Assembly (NCBI GenBank): GCA_013400155.1
Contig: VXBM01000010.1
Span: 235,702 to 299,701, forward strand
Length of the DNA: 64,000 bases
Source of the DNA: Helopsaltes ochotensis
Lineage: Eukaryota; Chordata; Aves; Passeriformes; Locustellidae
Direction: 5' to 3'
This document shows positions 15,020-28,230 of this stretch, one piece after another. The position numbers and the translations under genes are program-made. The stretch's first letter is position 1; each line of letters starts with the position of its first letter. The notes beneath the pieces are model-generated. The model was not told the DNA's origin. It ran no database searches and saw only the letters and a list, made by a program, of their open reading frames with translations.

Positions 15020-15290
15020 TGCCTGGAGAGGAACTTTTTTACAAGAGCGTGTAGTGATAGGACAAGGAGTAAAAGTTTGAAATTGAAGGAAGCTAGGTTA
15101 AGATTAGAAATTAGGAAGAAATTACTTACTGTGAGGGTGGTGAGATGGTGGAACAGGTTGCCCAGAGAAGCTGGGGGTGCTCCATCCCTAGAAGTGTTCT
15201 GGGCCAGGTTGGGTGGGGTCAGAGGAACCTGGTCTAGTGACAGATGTCCCTGCCCATGGCAGGGGATTGGAACAAGATGATCATGATTAA
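15020..15290 (+). mobile_element. CR1 LINE 3' fragment
   Basis: This is a 5'-truncated CR1 in plus orientation. The encoded C-terminal ORF2 remnant is readable on the plus strand, including WNRLPRE at 15149-15169 and a following APSLEVF segment, both typical of CR1. It is followed by the conserved 3' tail containing CTGCCCATGGCAGGGG (about 15250-15265) and GGAACAAGATGATC. The extreme 3' end (the pyrimidine-rich tail and ATTCTRTG repeats) is lost or diverged after about 15290. The copy cannot encode active protein. The 132-codon minus-strand frame at 14908-15306 is antisense to it. Confidence 0.93.
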
Positions 15291-17329
15291 CAGTATTGTA
15301 AGTCATATAATTTTAAAATTTGGCTTTGAGGGGCTAGAAAGTGCAGTTTTCTCAGAGAACATAAATTGCAGTGTTCTGTAGCTTTCAGTATGAGGTGCAC
15401 ATTTCTTGCAATCTCTGAGCCAAATGGAACTGCCTGTGCTGAGCAGCCCAGCGAGTGGCTGGGACAGCTGGAAGTGACTGTCATCGCCCAAAATGCTTCT
15501 CAAGCCTGTTGGAGCCAGCTCCTGCTTCCCCTAGGAGCAGCCTGCTTTCAGTGCCATCCTAGCTCAAACAATAGCTTCTGACTGCTCCAACCCAGGAGTG
15601 GCCATAACTGTTTCCACCTGGGTTTTTTCATTTTTCAGCTTTGAGATCTTCAGCTCATTTTCCTTTGAAAAAAAGTTCGTCTGTTAACAATCAGCTGGGG
15701 GTCATGTTTGCTTGCAAAACACCTGCAACAACACATAATTTCTGCTTCACTTATGTCAAACAAGATCCAAGAATTACACGCCCATGCTGACTTAGGCTAT
15801 ACTGTTTGGAATTACATTGGAAATGCATGAATTTTGTGCGTCCTGCTGAGCTTTGCTTTATTTTCATGTGCCAATGTCAGCTATTCAGGGAAATTTCATA
15901 TCAATTTTATCAAGTTCATATTTCATATTTTTCTTATAGGAGAATTCCCAATCAACTGTTTTCAGATACTGCATTTCTGTATGTTGGAGCTGTGTTTTAA
16001 AGGTTTATAATTGAGTTTTGGTTACTAAAGCTGTCTGTGAGCAATGCCTGTAATTGGTTTCTGCCTTACAACTGTTCATGAAACCAGGAAATTTCTGATT
16101 GTCTTTTTTTTTCAGAGATGATTCCAAAGTATTTCTGTAATTGTTTACTGTACATACCAGGAATAATCTGGTCAGCAAACGAAAGTGGGGGAAGGGGAAA
16201 AAAAGGTAGGAGTGAAAGGCACTGCTGAGTAATTCTATCCCATCCAGTTGCCTAAGAGGCTACAAAGATTTGTCAGTCTGTAGTGCTGATGCTAGTGCCT
16301 GAGAATTTCCATCTTTTCAGATTACATATTCTTGCACAGGGTTCTTCAATCGTTTTTTTAAGGAAGACAGCATCTAATTAAGAGATTGGAAGTTTCACTG
16401 GGAACTGGAGATGTCCTGCCTTTGGAGCCCTGGATGTGATGTGCAGGGAAGACTGTTCTACAGTTCAGCCTGGGAAGTGGAAGAGGCCCAGAGCTGGTGC
16501 CCTGACTTTGACTACAAGAGGGGAGAAGGGGACAGATTGCTCTCCTCAGTGAGACAATTCCAGGTCCTTGTGCTTGTTGGAAACGATGGGAGAGCAAGGG
16601 AGTTGTGCTTTCATTAGGCTTTGTGCATGGGCAGAAACCAGTGCCCCTGGCAGGCTCCTTCACGGTGCCTTGTGAGCCAGAATCCCCATGCAGACATCAA
16701 GTGGAAGAGTCTCAGTGTAACAGATCATTTGAGCTGTTTGTTGTCCTTCATTGTACAGTTCAGATCAACAGAGGAAATGAATGTACTTGGTCTAAAAAAA
16801 TTCTATGTTTCTCCCAATTTTTATGAATGTGTATAAAAAGAACCTTTGGAAAAGTTGCATGTTAATGCATTAGTGGTTAAGTTACAGTAGCCTTAAGGAT
16901 TTGATTTAAACCAACAGATTCAAGGATTTCCGATAAAACCGAAAATCTGTCTTTTCATCCAAATTTTGTTAAGCGTGTTGTGTATGTAAGACATCCTCTT
17001 TTTGTGACTGTTTTCATGGACATGCTTTTTTTCATTTTATCAGTGGAAGAGGTTCAGTTTTTCTGTACTTCATTAAAGCAGATCCAGAGCAACTAACTGA
17101 TGCCGTCTATTTGAATCCTTACCTGGTGTGTTGGAGCACGTTCAGAGTCAATCAGATAAACACTCTTCTCTATCACAGTCTTTGATGCTGTGATTTGATA
17201 GGAGTTATGTGCATAATCTCACTGTGTTTCAAACATCTTGGCTCTCTTGGCTCTCTTCACACTTGTACCCTGTGTTTTAAATATGTTTTACTACATAGCT
17301 GTAACACTAGAACACTCAATACATATTAT
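15291..17329. other. Non-coding, no gene recognised
   Basis: No repeat family is recognised. A moderately GC-richer patch at about 16380-16700 is open on both strands (frames of 101, 68 and 73 codons) but shows no recognisable domain. Overlapping frames on both strands are more consistent with chance than with an exon. Confidence 0.5.
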
Positions 17330-17465
17330 AACCATTGAAATAGTTTGGAAAAGACTGCCGAGATTGAGTCCAGCCTTTCACTGATCACCATCTTGCCAAG
17401 TAGACCTCAGTGCTAAGTGCTGTATCCTGTAGTTTCTTGAATACCTGAGGATGGTGACTATAAAG
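17330..17465 (-). mobile_element. Short CR1 3'-end fragment
   Basis: The plus strand reads as antisense CR1 3' tail: TTTGGAAAAGACTGCCGAGA, then a diverged copy of the 'guide' region ending in GAATACCTGAGGATGGTGAC. Only about 135 bases of 3' end are kept. It lies directly beside another CR1 3' end that starts near 17485, so the two are separate insertions. Confidence 0.85.
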
Positions 17466-17484
17466 TATGTTGTTGCTATCAAAC

Positions 17485-18120
17485 AATCACAGAATGGTTT
17501 GGGTTGGAAGCAACCCAAGAAAGATCATCTTGTTCCAAGCCCTCTGCCGTGAGCAGGGACACCTTTCACTAGACTGGCTGGTGAAATCCCCATTCAGCCT
17601 GGCCTTGAACATTTGGGGTGGCACATCCACAACTGTTCTGAGCTATCTGTTGCAATTCCTCCAGTCTCCCTGTAGAGTTTCTTCTTAATACCTAATATGA
17701 GCCTATTCTCATTTCTTTTGAAACAACTGCCCCTTTTCCTGTCACTGCATGTAGTCCTTTTCCTGCTCTCTTGTAGCCCTTTAGGTACGGAAGGATGCTG
17801 CGAGGTCTCTGGAGCCTTCTCATCTCCAGTCTGAACAGTCCCACCTCTCAGCTTGTCTTCATACGGGGAGGTGCTCCAGACCTCTGGTCATCATTGTGGC
17901 CCTTCTCTAGACCTACTCCAGCAGGTCCATGTTCTTGTTCTGTTGGGGGCCCCAGAGCTGGACACAGCAGTGCAGATAGGATCTCGCAAGAGTGGAGTAA
18001 AAGGCAGAATTACTTCCCTTGACCTGTTGGTCATGCTCCTTTTGATGCCACTCCGGATATGGTTGGCATGTTTAATGGCCTTGAGTGTGGCTCCTGAAGT
18101 ATTGATAAAGATGCTATCTC
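17485..18120 (-). mobile_element. CR1 LINE 3' fragment, about 640 bp
   Basis: On the plus strand the segment opens with ATCACAGAATGGTTTGGGTT, the complement of a classic CR1 3' terminus, and continues through antisense CR1 3' tail and ORF2 C-terminal sequence. Examples are CCCCAGAGCTGGACACAGCA near 17950-17970 and a region near 18020-18065 matching the CR1 stretch before the terminal domain. The match fades near 18090-18120, which is the 5' truncation, or possibly an internal joint at ATTGATAAAGATG. Frames of 73-95 codons on the plus strand here are antisense artefacts. Confidence 0.92.
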
Positions 18121-18124
18121 AAGG

Positions 18125-18245
18125 AGTAAACAAAAACTAACAAATAGACCAAATGAACAAATAACCCCCCAAAACAACAAAAAAATCCCCTTCAAACCCT
18201 AAGGAAAAAAAGCAAACAAAAGAGAAATGAAAGTTAAAAATAGAG
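18125..18245. repeat. A-rich low-complexity tract
   Basis: About 120 bases are dominated by A with scattered C, in AAC- and CCCAAAA-type units, and abut the 5' truncation point of the minus-strand CR1. T is scarce throughout. It could be an old simple repeat or the remains of an A-rich target. Confidence 0.7.
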
Positions 18246-21200
18246 CACCCAGAAGATGCTTTGTAGACTCCATAATTTAAAACCAGCATTAATCCATTTG
18301 AAGTGATGTGATGCTTCAGAAAAACCCAAAAAGCATACAGCTTGCAGCTGTTATAGACTGGGGATATCTCTGCTGCAGTTCATCAGTCCTGTGGTCAGGG
18401 GAAGGAAACCAGGGTGCCACTGCTGGGGGTGTCAAAGCAAGCTTGGCAGGGCCCCTTGCTGGGAGGGGCACAGCAGTGCTGGGACCATCTGGGCCTTTGG
18501 TGGTGATGTCTGGGTGGATGGAGAAAAGGTTGGAGGTAGCTACAACCACTTCCTGCCGTCCATGCCAGACCAGTGCCATCTCTTTTTGAGAGCTCTCATA
18601 GTTATTTATATTCATGTGAAGGGTCTGTGTACCAAAGTCATGACAAAAGAAGAATGGTTTATGATATCTCTGTCACTTGGTACAGTGCTGAGATACAATA
18701 ATGTCATTATTGTGTTTGTTACCTGTTTTAAAGTGGCAAATCTACTGATAGTTTCAGTATTGTGAGGTGTTTGAAATGTGCAATGGTGTAGATTTTAAGA
18801 TGCTTAAGTAGATTAGGCAATGGGCAAGCGCTGAGAGATCTGGGCTTTGTCTGATTCTCTAGAAACCTTAAATAAATTTCTCAGTCTCTCTACCTTAGTT
18901 CCCCAATGATAACAAAATCACACAGATTATTAAACTAATAATAGGTCTGTTCCTCAGAAAGAGTTCTGAGGGAACTCAGTTAATGATTGTGATGCATTTG
19001 TCTGCAATAGTAGTCAGGGTAGCATACTAATATGACTTACAGACATGTAATTGCTAATTGCTAATTAATCAATACTGACCTGATCCTTGAAAAGTAAACT
19101 CTGAAAGCTGAATCAGATATTGTGTAAATATGATATAAAGTATAATTAATTTTTTTTTATTCAAGAGTGTGTTCTTCCTTGTTCATTTTCTCTGCGTATA
19201 ATGCACTGGCTCAAGATGCTTTCCATATCAGTTTTGAGACAATTCTCTGATCAAGCCAGTGATCTTTTTTATTATGTCTTCCTACTTTTTGTTTTAGCTG
19301 CGCAGAATGGACTTTTCCCTTTAGCTGAGAAGTATTTTTTCTGCTATTATTATTTTCCAGAGGGTTAGTCTCTTTTTGCTGGAGATAGTTAGGGTAGGAT
19401 GCTCACAGAGTGAATTATGCTTCTTCTTTCACCATGGTAGCCTGTATGCTAAAGGTTTTATTAAAGCATGTAAAGAAGTTTATGTAAAACTGATGGCTAA
19501 ATGTTTGGACTGTGGGGCAATTCCTGACAGTTTAATTCTTACTTTCTAACAGAACTGTAGTAGTACAAGTTTACATTGTTTGTGAGTATTACATTTGCAC
19601 TAGATTTTCCTCCTGAGTGTTTGTGAACAGTTTGGAAGATATCTGGCCAGAAATATCCCTGTTGTAGTTATTCTTCTTTGGCATTGTTATAATTTTGTGG
19701 TTTGTCCATTTTATTTCTTTGTCTAAGGAATCTACATTCGGCATTATATTTCTTTTCTTTTCTATGATTTTGCACTTCATTTCCATCCAAAATCCTACTT
19801 GTGGTTATTCTCATGTTGGTTGTAAATGCACCATTGAAAGTGAAAAGAGTTACAAAAACCTCAGTCTCAGATTCAATACTAAAGCTAACTAGACTGAGCC
19901 CTTTATCTCTATTTGCTGGATTCTAATTGCCCAAATCCTACAGGTTAGTTGCAATATTTCAGTAAACTTTGGAAGCATTAGGTGCATAAAAAAATAAACC
20001 AAAGAAAAGGCCACATTTGACAACCAAGTATTGAACTTGATTCCAAATGAAGGTGATTTGGAAAATAAAAAAAAGTATGTGTTATTCCTTTGATCTCCGG
20101 TTGATATTAAATAGTTTGAAATTCAGAGGTTTTTGTGTTTTTTTTTTTCTGGAACATACGGTTTCCTTATGCACTTCTGAACTGTTTGGGATGTTTTAGG
20201 TAGTTTGTCAGGTCTCCTACATGCCTAGCCTGGAGCTTCTTATTGTTTTCAGATGTCAAGTAAGAGAGGGTATCATCTTCTTTTCTTTTGCCTCAAAATG
20301 ATCTTAAAAAACTATGGTTAGTTTATTTGGATAGTCTTGAAAGGGCAATTCTTTTTAAAGAAAATAATTAATCTGCATAAACAAATATAAGATATAAACA
20401 GATTGAATTAGTTTATTTTTATTTGAGATTTTTTGTAAAATTTGGGGACAAAATCTGCTGTCTGCTAAGACATTGTACACCCTGACGGTGGAATTCCCCT
20501 GTGTTCATGGAAAAAATGAAAGCACAGTATGCTTCACTTTGTTCCTTGTGTTTTAAGGTACTGGAGGCTATCATTACTCCACTTACAGGGGCAAAATCTG
20601 ATGTCAGTGAAGATAGATATTTCCTAAACTTAGCTTCCTAAACTTAGCATTCTTTATCTGCCATAAGTTAGTTTATATTCACTGTATTGAGTAAAAAGGA
20701 CAAAAATGTCTGGATTTGATGCATAGCAAACTACTGTCCACTAGAACATTAAATTTAAGTCACTCTATATCTCTGCTTTATATTTCAGGTTTACTGTTTA
20801 TCAGAGTGTCCAGTGTGAAAAGTTGTAGGGGAAGGATTTGTTGTTCATTTTTATGGAGTTTGAAAAGCTGAACTGTGGCTTGAAGTGATCTTTGATTCCA
20901 TCCTTCTATGCAACTACAAATATCTTAACATATCAAATATTCATACCATTCACATGTAAAGATAGAAGCAATACTTTTAACTTTTCATCATCTTTAGTTT
21001 TGTATAATTTGCTGCCTACAAAGCAGTTGCGATGGAAGGGGTGAAGTCCAATTGTTCTTCCTCAGTTGAAGCTCTTAGCCAATATATAAATCATAGATTT
21101 TTTATTTTTTTTTTTACTCTATGGTAAATTGTTGTGAGAAACCTATATTCTGAAGGGCTCTGTACTGCTCCCTAGCTGACTAAAGAACAAAACCTGCAAG

Positions 21201-24200
21201 TTAGGTGGCTGCACCACGGTGGCTGAAAAAGCAGTTCATTGTAGGTGAACATTTGCTTAAGGCTGATATCATGATCTAGGAACAAAGCAGAAATGTGTAA
21301 ATTTTCTTTTATTTGCATTCTGAGCAAAATTCAAACTCTCTTGTCAGATGAGAATTTTGAAAATCCTTCATCAGATATGATACAGATAAATTGGCAGATT
21401 TTTCCAAACAGCTATATAAACCTTTGTATTTTAATTATAAATTTCCTATTTGAGAGTTTTCTTACATGTTCTAATATAAACCTTTAAGCTTAGCAGTATT
21501 TAGAAGCTACTACAGGTTAATTCACAGGGTAGTTAAAATTAGTATCAGGTTTACCTTGTGTGAAAGAGAAGAAATGTTATTAATAAATGAAAGAATAAAG
21601 TATGTGATAATTAACACTTTTACCTAATCAAATTTATTGAAGGCCACTGGAAACTGAATTTTTATTTTTACAGTCCTACCTGGGAGTCACCTGAAAATTG
21701 GAAGTATTTTGGATATTTTTAAAGTTGTTTTGATCATTTATCTTTGAGGAGTTCTAGCTTTTATTGATTCTAGATTTATGGATGCTTGACTCTCTGGATA
21801 GTAAGCTTTGGTATCAAAGATCTAAATGCATTCGATCTGAAGCTGAGCTGGAATGGATTTCATTGCCTCTCTGAATCATCATTAATCTCACTAGGAAATG
21901 TGGACATCTGATGATTTTTGAAAAACGATGTTACAATTTTGGACAGCACAGACCTTAGAAAATTTGAAAAAAAACCAAACAAACCCATGTGTTGAGGTAG
22001 AATATTCGGTGTTGAAATACTAGAGTACGTAAGCCTGGAGAAAAACATGCCAAGACTGGGATTTCAAAAGAACACAAGGGAGCAGGAAATCACTGAAACA
22101 GAATAGCCCTCATGAAACTTCTCTAAGAGAGTAAGGTAGCAATACAGTGTTGGTTTCCTCGAATAATTTTATGATCTCTGGGACCCTGAGAGAGCTGTGT
22201 TGAGCACTGATGATCACTTGGGATTGAGGCCAAAGCTTGTCCTGGTTGACAATAAATGCAACTTGACCTCAGTCAATATCGCAGCTGTCTTTTGTTCTCC
22301 AGGATGCCAGTGTAGGAACTAAAACTGGTAGGGTTATTAGTGAGTCTGGCTTCTGCGGTCCTGTAGTGCCTGATTTAGTTTAGTAATTTGTTTAAAAGAG
22401 CCATCTGATCATTTTAGCCATTGATTCCATTTGATGATGTCTAATTCCACTCAGTAATATACAGGTCTTCATTTCTGCAGAGTCCATTATTCAAGGGGAG
22501 GAAACATATCATTGTTCCTTAATTGTATACACATACAAAATAAGAACCAGTATTTATAGATATTTACAGTATTTACAAAGGGAAAAGGAAGTAGCCATAT
22601 ACCTTGAAGACAATAATTGATTATCTTTTTAATTTATGTGGAAGAGACAAGTAACTGAATGATGCAAAGAGGAAATGAGAATTTGTGTTAGTTTGGCTTA
22701 TTTTTTCTCCTGGCATTTTTTACATTCCTAATAAATGACTGAGTGAGCATAGTGGAGTCAAGTGTTTTTGCTCTTGATAAAACATACTGATTTTCACAGG
22801 GTAAATAACACCTGAGAAGCGGTAACTTGGGAGGTACCTGTAAGGCCACACTTACCTGTGAATTCCTTCATACCAAGAACACAACGGCTCACCTCCTTCT
22901 GGGAAGGTCACCTGGTGCCTTTCATGGCACGGATTTTTCTCAGTGGGAACTAGGAATGAAACAGAAAAAATACTTTTTGGGTGGGTCACTCCCTAGGGGT
23001 GCTTGTGTGAGATCTGGACAGTGCCCGGGGTGGCAGCTCTGAGGTGCCCTGGGCTACATGTGCTGTGTGCTCATGGAGAGAGTGGTGTTGCTGGAGTGTA
23101 TCTGGTCTACCCTGCAGTAACTCTAACAGTTTTGGTGACCTGTGTGCAGTAAGGTTGTTCTTTCCATCTCCTGCAGCCATTCATGAAGAATTTCTCTATC
23201 TTCCAGTTGCCATAAGATAGTTTTTTTTGTCAAAAACTTTGTGGGCACGTTGTAAAAGAGCAGATTACTGGTGTATATATGATAGATTTGGGAGGCGTCA
23301 GTGACAGTTGTCACATAAATTGACTGCAGTTCCCAGTAACTTGCACTCCTTAGCACTGTAGGCTGCATTTCAACACCAGATACAAAAAGCTAAGTTTGGG
23401 TTTTTAAAGAAATCTGTATTATATTTCAGGAATTATTAGGAATAGTCTGTGAAAGTGTAAAATGTAGAAGTTGTCACAACCCAAAGAGTAGTTTTGTGTT
23501 TCAGTACCTGCATACTTTTCTAGGAGTGACAAAAAAAAAAAAAAAACCCACCAAAAAACCCCCTTAAATTAGCTAAATATGTTTTATTATGTATTAGTGG
23601 AGAGGAAGAACAAAATTATGCCCTTCATTAGCATAATAAGATGCCTCATTAAACAGTTAAACACTGTTTTATTTTATTGGTCTGATCCAGGCTACAAGAT
23701 GCTTACTTTTGTTTGACCATAGCTGGTTATAGCTCATAAGCATCAGTATTCACTGAAACAATGTAAAACTAGTGGAGGAGAAAAGTAAAATCACCCTGTT
23801 AACTACAATAAATAAGTAGCTAGGTGTTAATACATAAGGATAAGTCAGGGAAGTAATGCCAAGGGTGTGTCAGAATTTAAATTATTTTCTACGTTTATAA
23901 CTCAATGGTGAAATTTTGCAGGAAATTCACTTTATCTGCAGAATTGTTGCCCAGAATTCTCTAAGTTTGACAAGCTTAAAATTATTTGAGTTTAAAAAAT
24001 ACAAATGAATTCAAGAGGACACTTTCTAAAACGTACATTTCAAGTGAGTTTCAGTAAAGAGAACACAGAAGCAGACTCAATTTATGTCTGACTGAATTTA
24101 TTATTTTTTCACTGAATGGTAAAAATGCCTTTCTCTGAACTTCCTTCTGACCACCGAGGATAAAATTTACCTCATTGCGTGTTGATTCCATGTTGGAAAA

Positions 24201-27200
24201 ATCTTTTGTACAAAAGAAAAGCAGATTTGGTCTCTTATTTGTGATGTGCTCAGAATCATGTGACTTAATCACTTTGGGTAGTAACTGGAACAGATAATCC
24301 CCTTGGAGCTTACAGAAGTGTTCCAAAATCAGGGTATGATCTTTCAGTCCTCAATTACTTGATTACTTGACCAAAGGCCATCAGCCCTGTTATAAAAATG
24401 GGTGTTGAAAGACGTAAAAGCAGCTAGTGGGGTTTTCAGGTGGTTGAGGAACATGGGTAAACTTTGCTTACCAGCTGGATCTTTGTACACTCACAGGCCT
24501 TTATGTTTTAATTTGGGATTATGAATGGGAACCCTTATTTTATTCTAGCCTAAATATGCTCTTGATTAAATGTCAGAATGTAGATCAACCAGTTTTAATT
24601 CCTAAATAGATTAAAGAAAAGTGGAGTGGACCTCCTCTTTAAAAAGCAGAGAGGATTTCTTCTTCAGTGGTTTGGCTGGGTCCTCTCCCTTCTTTGGCTT
24701 GTTCACTGATGCTGTATGGATGCAGGAGAGAGGAAAAAGCTGTTACCCAGCCAACTTCCAGCTTCTTGGTTTGTTGGTTGGAGCAGCCCTACCCTCTAAA
24801 GATGACTGATAAAGGGTGCGGGTTTTATTTGTGTTTTTGCTTCCCTGGGTACCTGTTGCTAAAGAGAAAATGCCAATTTTCTGTTTTGAAGAATTGTTGT
24901 AGTAGTTTGTGGTGGCTGTGATGTTCAGGAGCTTGCCAGCCCCAGACAGTGCCTGCCTCCCTCCAAACCTCTTTGAACAACAGGGGCACAGGGAAGGTGT
25001 TTGGGCTTCCTGGTTTCTCTATCTCTGCTCACATTGGCCAGGCCATGAATCCACCTCAGCTTTTAGCTCACCACATGTTCCTCTGTCCTGTTCTTCCTAG
25101 TGCTGTGTCCCACGGTTTTAAGAAAGGCCACCTCTTTAATGCTGTACATAAGGCCTTTGTTTACACTGTAAAACTTTTGTTATATTTGCACAAATGGGGA
25201 AATTTATGGAAGTACGTTCTTAAACCAGGGAAGAGGTTGTGGAAAATAGTTCTATTGAGATCAAAGCACACAGGCTATTGTGTGAAGAGAGTGGTGCTTC
25301 ATGGATATTGAGCCCCTGTGAGGAAGAAAGGTGATGGCGGCAGATGAGGTCTTTTTCTAGGAACTGTAGGTAAGCTCAATTTCATTTTTTTTTTATCATT
25401 TGTGGACAAAGTATTTGAAACTGTTTGAAGATAGCTCCTAATCTAATTACTGCAGAAACTGAATACATGAACATAAATAAAAAATCTATACAGGATTTTT
25501 CTTTGCTCAGGCTGCTTAACAGCTTATGTTTGAAGAATAATTTAAGCATCTCAGTTCTAGAATAGAATACCATTACCCAGTTCAGACTGAAGCATGGTGC
25601 TTTCACTGTCTTTTAGTGAACAGCAGCAGCCTGAAAAATCAAAGCGTCTGTGCCATCTTCCCCATAGGAGCATGTGCAACCACTGTGAAGTAGTTTGCAT
25701 GCTAAAATACATATTACCCAAACTGGGTGAACAGTTTTGTAGGTTGCCTCCATAAATATTTACATGAACGAACGAATGATTAGATTGTCTTGCTTCTCCT
25801 TGCACTTCATAGTTAAAATTTATTCCTATACGATCAGGTATCCATTACACTATATTTCACTGCCAAGTCACTTTCTCAGAGGATAATTTATTTATTCTTT
25901 TTATCTGCTTGTTTATAAAACTGTTATAGAAAGGAGTTTTACATAAGGGAAAATGAGGATTTGCCTGTAGGGAAGAAATAAGGATCCTAAGAGAATAGCT
26001 AGAAACCCTGCAGGCAAAGAGGATGGTCTGTTTCACGGTGCTGTTACATCCTTCAGGGGTACATCAATACTATATTATGTCGGAAACAACCCCTGCAGTT
26101 TCCCAGCCAAAGTGTCTTGTGAAGTCTCTGAGTCAGCAGATGATGGAGACAAATTTAGGATTTGAGTGTGCTCTTAAAAGAGACTTTATTCTTTTCTTTA
26201 AATTATCATAAAAACAAGCAAAGCTTCCTAAAACCACTTGCTTGGTCTTTCTATATTTAATTCCTTTTGTTCTTATTTAAGAGTTATTTTTGTAACACTT
26301 CAGTCTGGTCTGTTTAGGTTTTTATACCATTCTCATCACTATTGTTTCTGAGTGCATTTGAATACCATATAAAATGACATGACAAACATCTGTCACATGT
26401 TGCTCTTTCATCCTCTCCCCAGGGAAGAACCCTGCCTGCAGTGCTGTATTTTTGTAAGACCTTTGTTGTTGCTTGGGTTTGGATTTGTTTTTAGCTGTAT
26501 ACATGCTGCTGTAAGTTTATGTTAGAGCAGGATGGCTCAGAGGAGAATCCTTTGTACTTGGAGGAAAAGGCGAGGAAGATTTTGAGTTACTATCTGAATG
26601 TTTCCCCCACAAATAGGGGAAAGGGTGGCAATACTCAGGCACTTGCCTCTACTTTCAAAATGTTTTGATATTTTTGTGGTGCTTTTTGAGCCATGCTATA
26701 AGATTATTGTGGGAAAGTTAAAACAAAGGACTTAGGTATGCCTTTGGTTCAGCATGTGGTAGTCAGCTGCTGTCCTGGTTTGTGTTTGTGATCCACTTGG
26801 AGCTCCTGTGAGGTTTTGTCTCTTGGACAAGCCCTTCCCCTGACAAGTGACAAGCAGATACACTCTGCAGGTACAGTCAGGTGCCCGGAGCACTGTGTTG
26901 TAGCACAAACCCTCACTGTGGTGGTGGTAGTACTTTTGGCAGGATTGTCTAGTCAAGAAAAGGGAGATAATCATGACCTTCTGCTTACTGGAGTAGGACA
27001 TTATGTCAGCAGTAGATTGAGACAAACACTCTTGCAGCCAGAGTTGCCTGGATGGCCCTGCTACAGTGACTGCTTTGGTAGGAGCCTAAGTCTGCAAAGT
27101 TACATTATTGGGCAGAGAGAGATCACTGCAGGTGAGTTCCTGTGCCCTCAAGGCACCTGGCTGCAGCCCTGGCTTGTTCAGTTCTAGCCAACAACTCTTG

Positions 27201-28009
27201 GTTGCCAAGGGAGACATGAAAATGGTTGCTTGAGTCTGGAATGAAGAAGCTACTGGAGTGGGCAATTCTTCCATCCCCCTTTAAAAAATGTATAGAAAAT
27301 ATGTGGTCCACCTTTAACAGAAACAGCTTTAATTTTTTCTAGCCAATTACATGATTTCAGAGCTACATTTAAATTGCTTTCTCATTTCTTTCACTTTATT
27401 TCAGGACTGTGTAAGATTTTCAGTAACAATACTAATTTGTGGGTGAAGGTTACTTTCACTCAGTAACATGATGGGTGGCTGTGCAACATCATGCCTGGAA
27501 TCACAGAGGCATCTATTCTGGACCCGTGGATTTATCAGGGAGGGTTCCGCTAGTCTGGCTTTACTCGCATTACATCTTCTACTGTGTTTCATTTCAGGAT
27601 TTGCAGTTTTTCAGTCTAGCAAGGCTGAAAATTACCATCACAACAATTGACTCCACCTCATACTCGCCATGTAATTTCTAATAGATGGGTTTATAATGAA
27701 GGCCATAAGTTTTGGAGGTTTTGAGTGTTGTTTAGTAGCTCAAGCATATCTATTCGAAATATGCACCCTCTTGATTTAAGGACCTTAATGGATGAGAAAT
27801 TCGTGATAGGTGAAGTGTTGCATAGCTAATTATTCAAACTTAAAAAAATCTTAATTATTTCTAGTATATATTTCTAGCTTCAGCTTCCAGTTGTTGAACT
27901 TTGTTAGGCATTTTATTGGAAATTAACTCAAAATTACTCTCGTACTTAAATCTAGAGAGGAAAACTAAATTGGTTCTTAACCTTCTATGTGTAAACTACT
28001 CACCTGAAG
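18246..28009. other. Long non-coding stretch, no gene recognised
   Basis: This is mostly AT-rich unique sequence. Small features are a perfect 14-bp tandem duplication at 20621-20648 and a run of 16 A at 23531-23546. GC-richer patches lie at about 18380-18560, 22800-23130, 24900-25100 and 26750-27200. The longest frames (124 codons at 18391-18765, 123 codons at 26816-27187 and 120 codons at 24949-25311, all plus) sit in these patches, where stop codons are simply rarer. None shows a recognisable domain. Confidence 0.55.
20621..20648. repeat. 14-bp perfect tandem duplication
   Basis: TTCCTAAACTTAGC occurs twice head to tail (20621-20634 and 20635-20648). It looks like a recent replication-slippage duplication. 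Confidence 0.9.
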
Positions 28010-28230
28010 TTTATTGAGTCATATCCATTTTCCATCTCTCCAATTGCTTCTGTAGCTCCTTTTGAACTCTTTCTAATTTATCAACAGCTTCTTAAAATAC
28101 AGACCCCAAAGCTGGGCCCAGTATTCCACTGATAATTTTATAAAGCCAGAATGGTACTACCAATTCTGAGCACTATTTGAATGCTCACCTCATTATCCAT
28201 GCAGTGATCTTTTTCACATTAGATCACCTT
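28010..28230 (-). mobile_element. Ancient CR1/L3-like LINE fossil
   Basis: The plus strand around 28105-28135 (ACCCCAAAGCTGGGCCCAGT) and what follows to about 28220 resembles the antisense of an old CR1/L3-type LINE 3' domain. In that domain a segment about a compound being 'the assumed target' is followed by a run of short AT-rich blocks ending before TTGCC. Divergence is high, no frame is open and the edges are uncertain. Confidence 0.55.

Noticed and set aside
14908..15306. 132-codon minus-strand frame
   Set aside because: Antisense shadow of the plus-strand CR1 fragment.
23531..23546. Run of 16 A as the tail of a processed pseudogene
   Set aside because: No gene-like sequence, target duplication or poly(A) signal precedes it; the same holds for the A run at 1722-1738.
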